Source of the DNA: Sitta carolinensis
Taxonomy: Eukaryota > Chordata > Aves > Passeriformes > Sittidae
DNA length: 64,000 bases
Direction: 5' to 3'
NCBI GenBank assembly: GCA_032173965.1
Contig: CM063290.1
Coordinates: 13,293,501-13,357,500 of the forward strand
Below are positions 46,244 to 58,290 of this stretch, piece after piece. Every line of letters starts with the position of its first letter. The stretch's first letter is position 1. A model generated the notes under the pieces. The model saw nothing but the letters and a program-made list of their open reading frames with translations, had not been told where the DNA came from and searched no databases. A program made the position numbers and the translations under genes.

Positions 46244-49200
46244 GAAGTCTGAGAAAATAATGTTGTGTCTGTTATGTGCTGTCTCCTTTCATCTGGTTTA
46301 TCATTCATGCTTGCTAGATTTTCTCTGCAGTTGGGAGGGTTAGAAAATGAAAAACTGAGGTTTTGCATAATCATATGATTCCAGGAAATGCACTTTTAGG
46401 GAAAATGACCAAATGTCACAGACAGTTGACAAGCATGACAAGCCATGAGAGGGTGCTGTCAGTTTCTGGGTGTGAACTTCCAGTTTCAGCCAAAGTTATG
46501 AACATAAATATACCATTTGTTACTCTGGAGTAGCATTTATTTACTAACTCACTTCACCAAAGAAACAGTCAACTTTGCAAGTGTCTTCAAATCATTTGCT
46601 GTCATGTGGCTTGCAACACTTTTTATGGCCTCTGTAATTTATTGTAAAGTGATTTAAAATAGATACCTTGATTAGATCAACATTAGTCTTATATTTTTAA
46701 TGTCAAATTATGTAAAAATGGAAGTAATGATTAATTTTGCTATAGGAAATTTCACCGAGTTATAATAATTTCAGTCTTATCTCTTTGAGCTGCATGTTTC
46801 TCCTATTGCTTTAAAACTAATTTAGGCCACATTATATACAAAATTAAATCTTACTTTTATAGCTACACCCTTGGGGTTCAATGAAAAGACTTTATGAGCT
46901 AGAAATTAAAAGTACTGTTTGAAAATACTATTACATTATACAAGCTATTATTAAGGCAATTTACAAAGTTGGTATTAAAACTATGCACATTTTTCATTGT
47001 TAGCACCCATATATTCAGCAAACCCATGGGATCATTTTGTATATAATCTGGCAAATAAAATCAACTGAAAGGTAAACAGTAAGTCCACAGCATTTCTTGA
47101 TAGGGAAAATTACACTATAATAACTGTAAAGCAGATTTAGCTTCAAATTGTTGTTAATTTAGGTGATGCATCCCACATTTGATAAATGTTAAAATCAGTT
47201 TGAAACTCTCTGTTCCACAAATATTGGAGAACACACAGAACTCTGAGTTTGCTTTCTCATAAAAAACCCAGATACCTTATATTCAATGAAATTCAATTTG
47301 GCACAAGTCTATTTTGCATCTTAAATGTGGAGCCACAGTTGATTTTTGACTTCTATGTATGTTTCCAGAATTTAGAGGCAATATAATTGCTTGTTTTGCT
47401 TGGACTGTAGATAACATAACACGTGGCTTAATGCTTTTATTTCTGAACAGTGATGTAAAAAACTTTGGAACATGATTTATGTCTTTTAATTTCAAGGACG
47501 CTTAAAGAACAGAGACCACCAAGAAACAGGGTGGAATATCAAATATTTGCCCAAGATGGCAATACTGAGGCAGAACCCCATGAGCATGCAGTTGGTCCTT
47601 TAATGTCATATATTTATATATTCCACGTTGGAGCACCCTGGGTGTTATATCAAGATGGGACAACTGTGTTCAAACAGAAGGGGAAAAGATTTCTTTTTCC
47701 TCTCTTTGGGAAACCCACTGCAGTAGTAGAAATGTTTTGTCAAGAAAGCTGCTACCAGGACTGGCTGGTGCAGTGGGAGTGTTGGGAAGAGCTGGAAGGA
47801 TGGAGCATTTGCTGCAGCAGCATCACAACCCAGTCCCTTGCTGCTCTGTGGCTGCAGGAGTCTTGTTGGGAAGGTCTCGCTGCTGGGACTCAGAGGGTTT
47901 TTTCCATCTACTTTCACTCTAATTTTACAGAAAAACTCACATTGCTGATGGAGTCAGAGGACAAGGAAGTGCATTCCTCCCTTGGGTTCCAGGTCTGGGT
48001 TCTAGCTAGCATTTGGCAGAACATTTAGAGGACTAGGGCTTTTGGGGTTTAGCTATTCTGAGGTTTAGGTCAGTGATTTATTTGGACCATCAGTTCTTGC
48101 AGAGGAGTCTGAGAAAACACTCCCCAGACTTTTTGAAGGGCTGATCCATGAGGTGCTAGATTTTAACCAGGCTAGGAGAGAGCAAGGATGCTCAGGCTGC
48201 TGCTGAAAGTTCAGTGGGAAGCTGGGATATTAATTAAAAACCTATTCCAGATTCTGGGTAAAATGGCAAAATTGTTCTTGCTACTACCCTTTGTGGAAAG
48301 CTTGTGGTTCAGGAGCTGCCTGGGAAGGAGGAGCTCGTGTAAATGTGCTGCCCAGCCATGGGCACCCAGCTTTCAGGGGATGCTGTGGGAGTGCTGAAAG
48401 ACAGACATCCTTTCCTTGGGTGCTCAGCAGTCAGCCTCTGTGGGAAAAGTATGGATTAGGTGTCAAAGGTGACTGCCACACTGTATAATCGAGTCAATAA
48501 ATGCTTCTGTGATACTGAGCAAAAGAAATTTTGACTGTTCCTGTTGTGTTGGGACAGAGGGAATTCCATGCAGGAATGTTGTGTACAGCTGTCGTGACCT
48601 AGAGCATTTGCCAGTCTGCGCTGAGGGGTCACAGAAACACCTGAAGATGTCTGATTTTATTTATGTGAAGGACCAGTAACCCTTTAAATGAAATTAACTA
48701 TGAGTGTAAGCTTTAGGAATTCCTTTTTGTTTTTTTTTTTTTTTTCATGTTACAGGATCAATTTGAGAAGAAATGTGATTTTATTTGGTTAACAATATCT
48801 CCTCTAACCATCCAACTTTATTCCTGTTGCTGACTATAAAGATATGATTTATAGAGATTAAAGAAGCTTAATAAAAAAGTAATAGCTCTGATATTGTATT
48901 TAATTTTGACAGTCTCTATTATCTTCTTACTGTCCCTTAAAGAAAAGGATTTTATAACTATTAGAGCAAAATGCAAACATTGCTATTGTTAGATATTCAT
49001 ATTTTATGGCCTTGGAAAATGTTGACATTTAATTAATTTGATTATGGATAAAGTAATTCAATTTTAGATTGCCTACATTAATTTATTAAACACTGTAAAA
49101 GATAATAGATTGAGTGCAAAGGGAAATGGAAGAAATTATGTGTACTCAGAAAACTATCAAGCATGTTTAACATGTTTGTACAGAGAAAGCAAAAAAAAGA

Positions 49201-52200
49201 CATTGTGTAATGCATCAATCAACCCATGGAGATTACATTTCAAAGCCTTTTTATATTGAACAAATGGAGCTTGATTTTTAGTCTTTTAGAAGTATCTGAA
49301 ATTACAATAGTATAAATTTATAAATAATGCATTTTACTTTTGTTGCTATTGTTATTATGGCCTGAGGATCAAAGCCTTAAATTAGGTATCTGAATTAAAT
49401 ATAACCACCCTAAGAACTGATAATCACCACACCAAATCCTATTTATATAACTTTTCAGATTTAAATAACTGAATTAATTTAAAAAAAAATATTTAAAATC
49501 AAGAAAAAAGTTTAGGGATGGGACACATCAAAGCACAGGACAGTCCTGGAACCCCCTATGCACACGATATCCTCTTCACTGTGTGATTCTCTTCCCTTGA
49601 GTGGGGATCCTTGTTCAAGGAATGTTAGCCACATTGATTTCAGGAAATTGCTATATATAAAGTTGGTATAATAATGGTCCTATAAATAAAATGGTGCAAA
49701 ACTGATCGGGTTTCTTACTAAATGGCTTGTTCTCAGTAAAATAAAATAGTGTGTCTTTCATACCCTTGTACTGAATTGTATCTTCATCGCTTTCCCACTG
49801 GTTTTAGCAAAAATATGTTAGGAACTTCTTAAGTCTTGGAGATTTTTGCACAAATGCAAAAAATTGCTTGTGCAAACTAGAGCTTTGTATAGGATTGTTT
49901 TAGATTTTGATCTTGGTGATTTTCTGTCTTCCTCACTGCTTTTTATTTATTGGTTAAATTTTATTCTAGGCCATACTTATAGTAATCTTTGATCCCTCAC
50001 AAATATGAAGAATCACAACAGACAGGAATTACCCATAAAATTACAACTCTTTAATACAGGTTGAATTGTTATTCAGAATATGGACACTTATGGATTTTTT
50101 TCTGTGGTATGTTAGAATAAATTTTTGACTTACAAAGGCTAAAGGCAAAAAAATTCTTCAACCCTTATCAGAAGTTACTTCTTCATATCTTTCAAAAGTG
50201 AATTGAACTTTTAAAGGCTAAGCTTTTCTTATGTGAAAGGATGATAAAATATAGAAAAATATTTTAAACTAATGTCTTGCAGTATGTCTTACAATGTTCT
50301 TGTTAAAACAAGATATTCCTTGATGGAATATCACTCAGTTCAAAATGAGGATTCATTTCAAAGACAGCGTTTTTGTCAGTATGTTTTATTGCCATAATAT
50401 ATTACATTTGACATACATAAACATCAGATTTTGATAGGCTGAGGCCAAAATATGTAACCTTTCTCCTTTTTCAAAGTCTCGATTTTAAAATTCTGAATTA
50501 TGCTGTGCTGATTTGTTACCTTCAAAGCTTGTCTGACACTCACCTATTTTGAATTGATGGGAGTACTATTAGATTGAACCATTTCCTGGGGTGCAGCCAT
50601 ATATTTTTGAAATCTAATCACAATGAGCTTTTTACTACAAGAAACAATACCTGGATATTGCTGACATCTTACAAAGCAGACAGAAAGGACAGAACATTAA
50701 ATGCCCAAGTTAATTTCATACATAAAAGAGAGAATGTTTTAACTCTCTTATCATATTTTGAGGCAGTCTAGCCTATACAGATGTGATATAAATCTATTAC
50801 TGCAATAAAAAGCACTCCTTTGCTATTAAAAATCTCTAATTAATAATGAGTTTGGTAATGATTACTATTACAGTTACTATTTAATGCAAGCAAAAACTGA
50901 ACATAATTTTCAAATGTGGCCAAGTAGAATCTCCTCGATCCTTGTTATTTATGATTCTGCTTCCTGAAGGTCAGATTATTTTTCCTTCTCTTTAATAATT
51001 CACTAGATATACTAAATGTTTACTTCATGTTGGAATGACAACCAATCTTTTTTTAATTAAATATACCTCCTGACATTGTTTTAACATATCAGTGAATTCA
51101 AATCAGTTAGCAAAATATTAAGCAAATCAAATTTGTAGTCACTCTCCACTTTGAATATCCACTTTTTTAGTTTCTTCCCACCTGCTGTCGTGTGTTAATT
51201 TTTTTAAAGCATCGTCTATTTGCAAAAAAAGGAAAGAAATTGGTATTGTCTTGTGTTGCTTCATCCTTAAAGTGAAACCATTTGCAAGAAAATTATGGGT
51301 CCCTAGTGCTGAACTTCTTTGCATATTAATTTTGTTAGCCTTACCTCCTGTGGTCTTTAGTTCTGGAAGGCCTATTAGATAATACACAAGATAAATTTTC
51401 CCTGGTATCTTACAGCTAGTCAGAGGAAAATAATCTTTTCTTCTTAAAACTTAAAAATTGCAATATTAGCCATGCATACTTCCCCTCTATTTTATTAGTA
51501 AAGATAAGATTAATTTAATTAAGCACAATAATCTATTCAATATTGGTTATATTTGTTTCCAGGTGTCAAGAAATTTATGCTTGTGTTAATAAATGTCTCA
51601 ATGATAATAGATAAGAAATGGATTCCCCAAAAAATTCTGCCAAATGGTGGTGGCAGAATGGGCTTTGGTGGAGTTTGTGTGTTTTATCTGAAATGCAGGA
51701 GCCAAGGGAAGCTGAGTAGTTGGAATAGTTGTGGTCAGACACAAATGTCAGGCACTTCACATGGTTACAAAAGCAGATTTAGTTGGATAAGGTTGGATGG
51801 CTGGAGACACTTAGATATTCAGAACTACAGAAAGATGACTGGTGAGGTTTACAAAAGTGTCCAAGCAGACAAGACACAGTTCCTATTTCAGCCCGTGACA
51901 GTGAATATTTTGGCATTTTGGTGAGTTTCTCCAAGTATCCAAGTACCTGAAAATTCCTTTGGAAATCTGTCTCAGGGCTATGATCACATAGCAGCTGACT
52001 TTCAGTATGTGTCTCTGTGCCTAGGAAATGAATTTGTGGTTTTTGGAAAGAAAGTGCTGGTGTTATATCTTTCCCCTTACAGATTACCAAATTACAGGTT
52101 AAATTCCTTCAGCTGCTTGAACGTATTTGCTGTTTGCACCCAAGTATCGTAAGCTTTTTGTCGTAACAAAAGAAATGTGTGGAAAGCCCTCAGTTCTTGA

Positions 52201-55200
52201 CAGACAACTTGTTTTTGAGTTGTTTTCCCTCAAAATGTCCTCTGCTTTTAGAACAATAGAATTGTTAATATCTCTCAAAACTTTATAGCTGAGCAGAGAC
52301 CAGTTTGTTTCAGGATTTCCAGCTCATACTCTGAAAACAAAGTGAGCCCATCTTTAGGCTGAATTACATCATTATTTACTGGTACTGCCTATTGTTTAAA
52401 ATGGTACACCAGGCCGCAATTCTAAACAAGCCTATAGTTTTTTTAGAATCTAAATGTATAGTGGAATAAAAGACATTTTCATAGTTGCTGACATCTCTGA
52501 TTTACAACTACATTGGGAACTAGTTATCAAACAGGTTTCTTTGCTGTTACCAGATGTTTCTAAAGATCTGATTTATTTTTTAATGAAAATCCTTAAGACA
52601 TTCTAAAGACATTTTCTTCTCATGTGTATTTTAAACCATTAAAATGTTCTTAAATCACATGTAAACATTCTCTGCTCCTGAGAAATGTTAAATAATTATC
52701 TCTGACGCTCGCATTACCTGGGAGGCTTTCTGGGAAAGAAAATTCACCTTTTCTCCCCCCTGTACTAACCCACACCTGAATCATACATGCAGGGAGAGAG
52801 CACTCTTAACAGTGTGTCAAAAGTGAGAATCCACACCAAAACCACAAAACTTGCTTAGGTGATTTCCTTTAAGGGAAAAAACTGTAAAAACTTACAGCTT
52901 ATCCCTTTTGCTGTAAGTTTGTAAGCACTGAGAAAGATGGAGAGATTCAGAGGAAGAGTGTGGTATCTTCCAAAGTCAAAATAGAATGAATTTTTCTAGT
53001 TTAATGAGATTATCAATATTAACCAATTAAATGTGCAAAACACATTTCGTGCATTTAGACGCAAAGATTTACAGATAATGGTCTGAAAGCATGTAAAAAG
53101 GATTTTTTCCCCCATTACTACATGGTTATGGGATAAGTAATGAAAATAAATACACGAGCCATCAATAAGTATTCACAGACAAGATCTACTCTGTTTCCTT
53201 GGGCAAATCTTTGGACCTTTCAATACTCCTGTTGTCTTTGCATATTTGATCTGTTTAAACTGTGGGGTGTCTGAAGAGAGAACTGGTTTTACTGTGTTTG
53301 TGGAGCACCCAACAGTTGCAAGATCTGTTTTCTGCAAAGCCTCAAGGCACCGCCAGGCTGTTGATGCAGCAACCAATATTTCAATCTACTGAAGTTTCTG
53401 CTTTATTGCTAGAAACAGGATCTTTCAATACAAAATGGCTTTCAGCCTATGTTCTTTTATCAGAGTGCTTGCCTACCACGTGCAGAGATCTGATCTCTGC
53501 AGGGGTCATTTGCAGATCAGAAATCAGAGATTTCTGCTACTGCTTTTGCATATGGCTTGTAGGAATCAAGGAAGAGAAGATGGGGTTTGCTGCAGATTCT
53601 GTTAGAGAAGAAGTGACATCATCAAGAGATAGAAAGGGGAGAGCAATGAGCTTCCCTGCAGGGCAAGGAAGAGTAAAGAGAATGTCATGGCAGTGTATTT
53701 GGGGAAGCAGGTTGGAGAGAGGAATGAACAGAAGGAGAGAGAGCAATAGAGACAACAGGAAGAAGAGTAAAGAATGAGCAATGAGACAATATGATTAGAG
53801 CTTTTTTTTCCACCAGGGAGAAACATTTGCAATACAAACAATTAAAATCCGTTAGACTTTCCTAATAATGCTTTTCCATGCATGTAATCATGGTGATTGC
53901 CAAAAGGATGGGGAGGAAACAGTAGGCAGGATATTTTTGTGTGTAAATGAAGAAGTGGGACTTAAGATTTGCAAATGGGAGACTGGATGATTTTTATCTT
54001 GTGGTTGAACATAGGTTATTGTCATGCAATTGGCAGAAGAAGTGGTCTGAATGGATTTTAGGGGATGGAAAGTGTTCTGTGTCCTAAATCAAGCTGTTCC
54101 TATTTGAGGTTTAACATCAATGTTAAATGTACAGACTTGTTTCTACACTGAGATGAAAAGCTTTTCAGGTATTTAATGCATAAGGAATGAAAATACTGCT
54201 TTTCACTGACTGTAAGCCTATTGTAATTTCTCCCTTACTTAAAGGAAAAAATAACTTAGTAGGAATTTTTTTGAACTTTTGAGTAGCAAACAGTATCTGG
54301 CAAATGCAGGTATTTAAATCAGATGAAAACTTAATAGAAATTGTCATCAAAGACTTTTGGGATAAGTTTTAAATGTGGTCTTGTGAAAAGTCATTACATT
54401 GTACTCAGAGAATATGAAGGATCTGATACCATCTGAGTGTGGTATAACCATGATTAAAACCTGTCAATTAATTAAAACCTGCCTTTTGTTGTTTCTACCC
54501 TGGCCAGTCTGTGCCAAGGAACAAAAAAGTGACTTCAGTAATCTTATTGATGAAATTCCAATGCCAAATTGTCTTCATGTAAATGTAGCCTTGTAACACA
54601 TTTGTTTAAGTAAGGGCAGGAACAGCTGCTGAGCTTTTCCTCCTGAACACTGTGCAGTAACATTAACGTGCCATTTTTGTCAGGGTACCCTGGCTCCACT
54701 TAAGAGTATTTGAAAGTTTTATGTTTTGCTCCATTGGAAAAAAAATCCTGAACTTGAAGTTCAGTTATATTCCATTTCTTTTCTTGTTATGTTTGATAGT
54801 TTCATGTTAAAAAAATGTTCATCTTTAATGTTGTCACAATATTCTGTTTCCCAGCAATTAATTGCTATGTTTTATTTGCCATTTCATGGCAAATAAAAAT
54901 ATAAGTTTCTTTTATTACTTTACATCTTTATCTGTCAAACTCATTAGCTGTTTCTGTGAAAACTTCAGTAATTTCTTCAGGGATATTTTTCCAGGTCATA
55001 AATAAACAAACAAGAAATAACCAAGAAAAAGTCTTTAAAAATAGATTTTCATGACTATTTCCTCCATTTTCAAATACCTCTTGTCTTAACAATCAAAGCC
55101 AATTCTTTATTTCTTCAGTAGTTTCTGACACACTATTTGCAAATCATACAGTCTAGTTCTGAGTATTGTCCTGGTATCTCCTCAGATCTTAAATTGACTG

Positions 55201-55542
55201 GGGTTGAATTTGTCCTGCTGACCCAGTGTTACTTCTTCCAAGATTTCTATCCAGTTTACTCATCCTGTTTTCTATTCTGTGCTTTAGCATTAATTTTTCT
55301 AAGCAATACATTTTATATTTCTCTGATGAAGTTTTCACTATACTGATCTGGAGTATTTGTATGTTTAAGAAAACAGATATCAGTTTTCATGTTCAACATG
55401 TGGTGAAGTCACTTGAATTAAGTTAGAATTAAACATTCTGGTTTGGATCTGATCCCCATTTTCAATTTGTTGAAACAGTCTCACCATAGGTGTTGTGTCA
55501 GCTTTCTTCAATCTATTAGTGCCTCCAAAGTTTGAAAAGGAA
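46244..55542. other. Long AT-rich gene-free tract
   Basis: No gene was recognised. The longest frame (47465-48028, plus, 187 codons) lacks any domain. The parts 46.6-47.2 and 48.8-50.5 kb are complex and strongly AT-rich without transposon signatures. The GC-richer 47.7-48.5 kb stretch ends in CAATAAATG and might be an unrecognised transposon or exon, but I cannot support either. A 16-base T run is at 48730-48745. A perfect 11-bp inverted repeat with an 11-base loop is at 52888-52920. A purine-rich, A/G-biased stretch spans 53.56-53.78 kb. Confidence 0.4.
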
Positions 55543-55560
55543 TCTCTCTCTTTTTTCTTT

Positions 55561-55605
<45 letters not shown>

Positions 55606-55612
55606 CCTTTCT
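55543..55612. repeat. 70-bp pyrimidine-only tract with (T)43
   Basis: Seventy consecutive pyrimidines including 43 uninterrupted thymines (55563-55605). No flanking direct repeat or retroposon body was found. Likely polymorphic and error-prone in assembly. Confidence 0.9.
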
Positions 55613-56544
55613 GCTTCCTCTTTCCTCCTGAACAGTTTTGACAGAAGCTTTTTTGTCATGTACAGGCATTTTGGCTTCTTGACCTAATCGTTTTGCTGAT
55701 CCTGATTTTCTTCCATAATTCTTTTTGTTTCCTTAGGAAATGTAAATCTGTTGCAGCATCTGTTAGCTATCCTTGTTTATTAATAATTAGGCATGAATGT
55801 AATTATAAATTCTTTAATAATTTACCTTTACCACCTCTGAGAGGCCCATAACTGATCTCTTGTTTAAACATTTCAGATCTTCATCTTACATTATTTTCAT
55901 ATATCATTCTCAAAGTGTTGACCGCATTGTTGATACAAGCAAAATCTCATCCTCAGCTCTTGCCAGGAATTTATCTCTGAATGTGTTATCTCTTCTAATT
56001 GGACATTTGGGAGAGAACAGATTGCTGGAAGCTCAGCCCTATGGCTCCTTAATTCATAGCTGCTTGGCCCTTCACTAAATTAAAGCTACATGGAGCTGCC
56101 TGATTTAAGAACTCAGAGTATTAAGAGCAGCAAAGGATGAGATACAGCAGGGCTATGTACTTTTATGCTGTTTATATACCCTATTTGGACCAGGCTCCAA
56201 ACACTAACGTTCACTTTTCATTTACTTTTGCCAAATTAATACTGCTGAAGGAACCAAGCACAGAGGAATCTCCAGCCATTGAGGGGCTATTTTGACTGAA
56301 TATGTAGTGGAAAATGAGATTAGCAGACCAGAAATCTAGTCCTCTTCAGGAGGTGAACAGATGTGTTCTTCCAGCTTCAGCTGTGCTGGTGGAAGATATT
56401 AGTGACCGCAGCCTGTCTCTGGGTGGTTATCAGGAATCCCAAATCCCCTCGGCTCTGCTAGTAGTGCTGCTCATACCAGCTTCCTCTAACTCTTTCTTCA
56501 AAATGCACTAGATTAGCAAAGACTTACTGTTTATCTCAGCTAAC
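55613..56544. other. Unique gene-free DNA
   Basis: Nothing recognisable. Frames do not exceed 72 codons. Confidence 0.4.
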
Positions 56545-56720
56545 CTGGCCTCCTCGGGAGTGGCCTAAGCCGGGGAGTGCTCGGGGACGGCTCTGCCCGC
56601 GGGTCGGTGGGGGCAGCTCAGAACAGAGGACAGCGATCCCTGTCCCGGGCAGAGCTGCTGCCAAGCACGCGTCTGGCTACGGCCCAAACGCTGCCAGATA
56701 CGCGTTTGGTCTCCTTCCTA
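56545..56720. promoter_or_regulatory. Short CpG-rich patch
   Basis: About 175 bp with a dozen or more CpGs (GCCGGGG, CCCGCGGG, ACGCGTC, ACGCGTTTGG) in AT-rich surroundings, 1.2 kb left of a full CpG island. Two ACGCGT (MluI cell-cycle-type) words are present. It may be the shore or a satellite element of that island. Confidence 0.4.
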
Positions 56721-57839
56721 TCCCCGTGCTAATCCCAGATCCATTTACTCTTATAATTTCTGCGCTTTAGACTATTCTGCTTTTGACAGCAGCACTTTGT
56801 TTATTTCTAAAGCTTTCATTTTCCCGGCGGCTGTGTAGAGTGATGATCTGGTGAGCAGGAAAACAGAGTGACTTCTAACCACACACGTATGCTCCCCGTG
56901 GCCATCTCCATTTAATAAATTTTTATTATTTGCTACCTCTAAATTCCTGTGTGATAAATCACCAGAATCTGCCATGTTACTCTTTGTATTCTGAACTAGA
57001 GAAAAAAATCCAAAACCCAAATACTTGTTTAGAAAAATATGTCAAGAAAGACTGTGCCCCATGGTGCTTCTGGATAAAATGAGAGAAAACACAGATGTAC
57101 TGGACTCATTGTGGCAGAGATCTTCTGCTGGAACAAAAAGATACCAAAACCTCAAATACATTTCACAGGCTGGATACTTGCTGTTTCCATATCATCAGAT
57201 AAGGTTTTTCCCCTCTGCATTGCAGAATAGTAATGACAGCATTCAGTGTTTTAGGGTCACATTGGCTTATAGGTCTCAAGAAAAATGATTCCCCCCGATC
57301 CCCCATATTAAAACTATATTGCAATATTCTTATTTTTTTAGTTTTTCCCTTTGACAAGAAATTAAAACTTAAACATTAATATTTTCGACATTTTGAAGGT
57401 GATTTTTTCAGGCTGTAAATTTCCAAAGGGGGGGGGGGAAGTGATCAAATCCTTTAATTGCTCTAAAGATTTCAGAAAACATGTAGATTTAATGGTCTGC
57501 AGATTTTGGAGAGGAATCTGAAAGAGAATGAAAATATTACAGTGGAAGTGGGAGCCAGGTCCAGATGTACATGGCAGCCTTAAGAGAGTCAAGGAAATTG
57601 AGGGCAGCTGAAGTGAAGGTGCAGTGGGATTTATTGGCACCAAAAAAAAGTCACAGGCGTAGAGAATTTTGGTCTGACTACTATTTACTGTGTGTTTAAT
57701 CACATAGGCTTTGGAGCAAGCCAAATCTGTCTGGAGAAAGCAGATCTGAAAAAGTAATGATTTCGTATTTTTTTTTTTTTTAATTGATGAGAAGCTAGAC
57801 GAGAGGAGAGCAAAATCAAACCAGATTTCGGAGGGGGGG
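56721..57839. other. Gene-free DNA left of a CpG island
   Basis: AT-rich. Contains an 11-base G run (57428-57438) and a 14-base T run (57768-57781). The 166-codon minus-strand frame at 57362-57862 includes the poly-T translated as lysines and has no domain. Confidence 0.4.
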
Positions 57840-58290
57840 AGGAATGAAGCAGAAGGACCCAAACCGCGTTTTTGATCGAGACGCTAAGGCTGAGCATCCG
57901 AGAGTGACGCGCCTCTCCCCTGGGGACCCCTCTGCTGCGTGTGCGCGCGTTTGCGTGGAAGATGCGGTTCGGGAATGAGCAGAAACATTAAGGTTATTAA
58001 ACAGAGAGGATGGATGCACCTCCGGATGCTGTGAGAGCCCGGGCGGCCCCGGCGGTGGCGCTGGCAGCGCGTCGGAGCGGCCGGGCTGCGGCTCACAGCT
58101 CCTGGTGGAGGAGCAGGGTTTATCGGGAGGGCTGCCGGCGCTGCGGGGAGCCGGCCCCATGGCTCAGGGAGCCGGGGCAGAGCCGAGCACAGAGTGCCCG
58201 CCCGTCCCGCTCCCGGCTGGGGGCTCAGCTCGGCGCCCCTCGCTCTTTCGCTGGCCTCCCCTAGAGGTGGGTGAGGTGCGTGCGTGAAAG
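57840..58290. promoter_or_regulatory. CpG island with candidate + strand splice donor
   Basis: About 450 bp dense in CpG (for example GTGTGCGCGCG, CCCGGGCGGCCCC, GCGCGTCGGAGCGGCC), isolated in AT-rich DNA. A consensus-like donor, GAG|GTGGGT, sits near the right edge with its GT at 58267. This fits a CpG-island promoter and first exon transcribed to the right. The short frames inside (60-114 codons, both strands) have no domain, so a noncoding transcript, or the 5' untranslated exon of a distant gene, is the more likely product if any. Confidence 0.55.

Noticed and set aside
47465..48028. 187-codon plus-strand frame
   Set aside because: No recognisable domain, signal or splice context. Left as probable chance despite its length.
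48100..48520. Possible second LTR or terminal exon ending in CAATAAATG
   Set aside because: GC-richer with an AATAAA signal, but there is no TG/CA ends pair, TATA spacing or repeat match that I can support.
57362..57862. 166-codon minus-strand frame
   Set aside because: Includes the poly-T run read as lysines and low-complexity Ser/Leu sequence. No domain.
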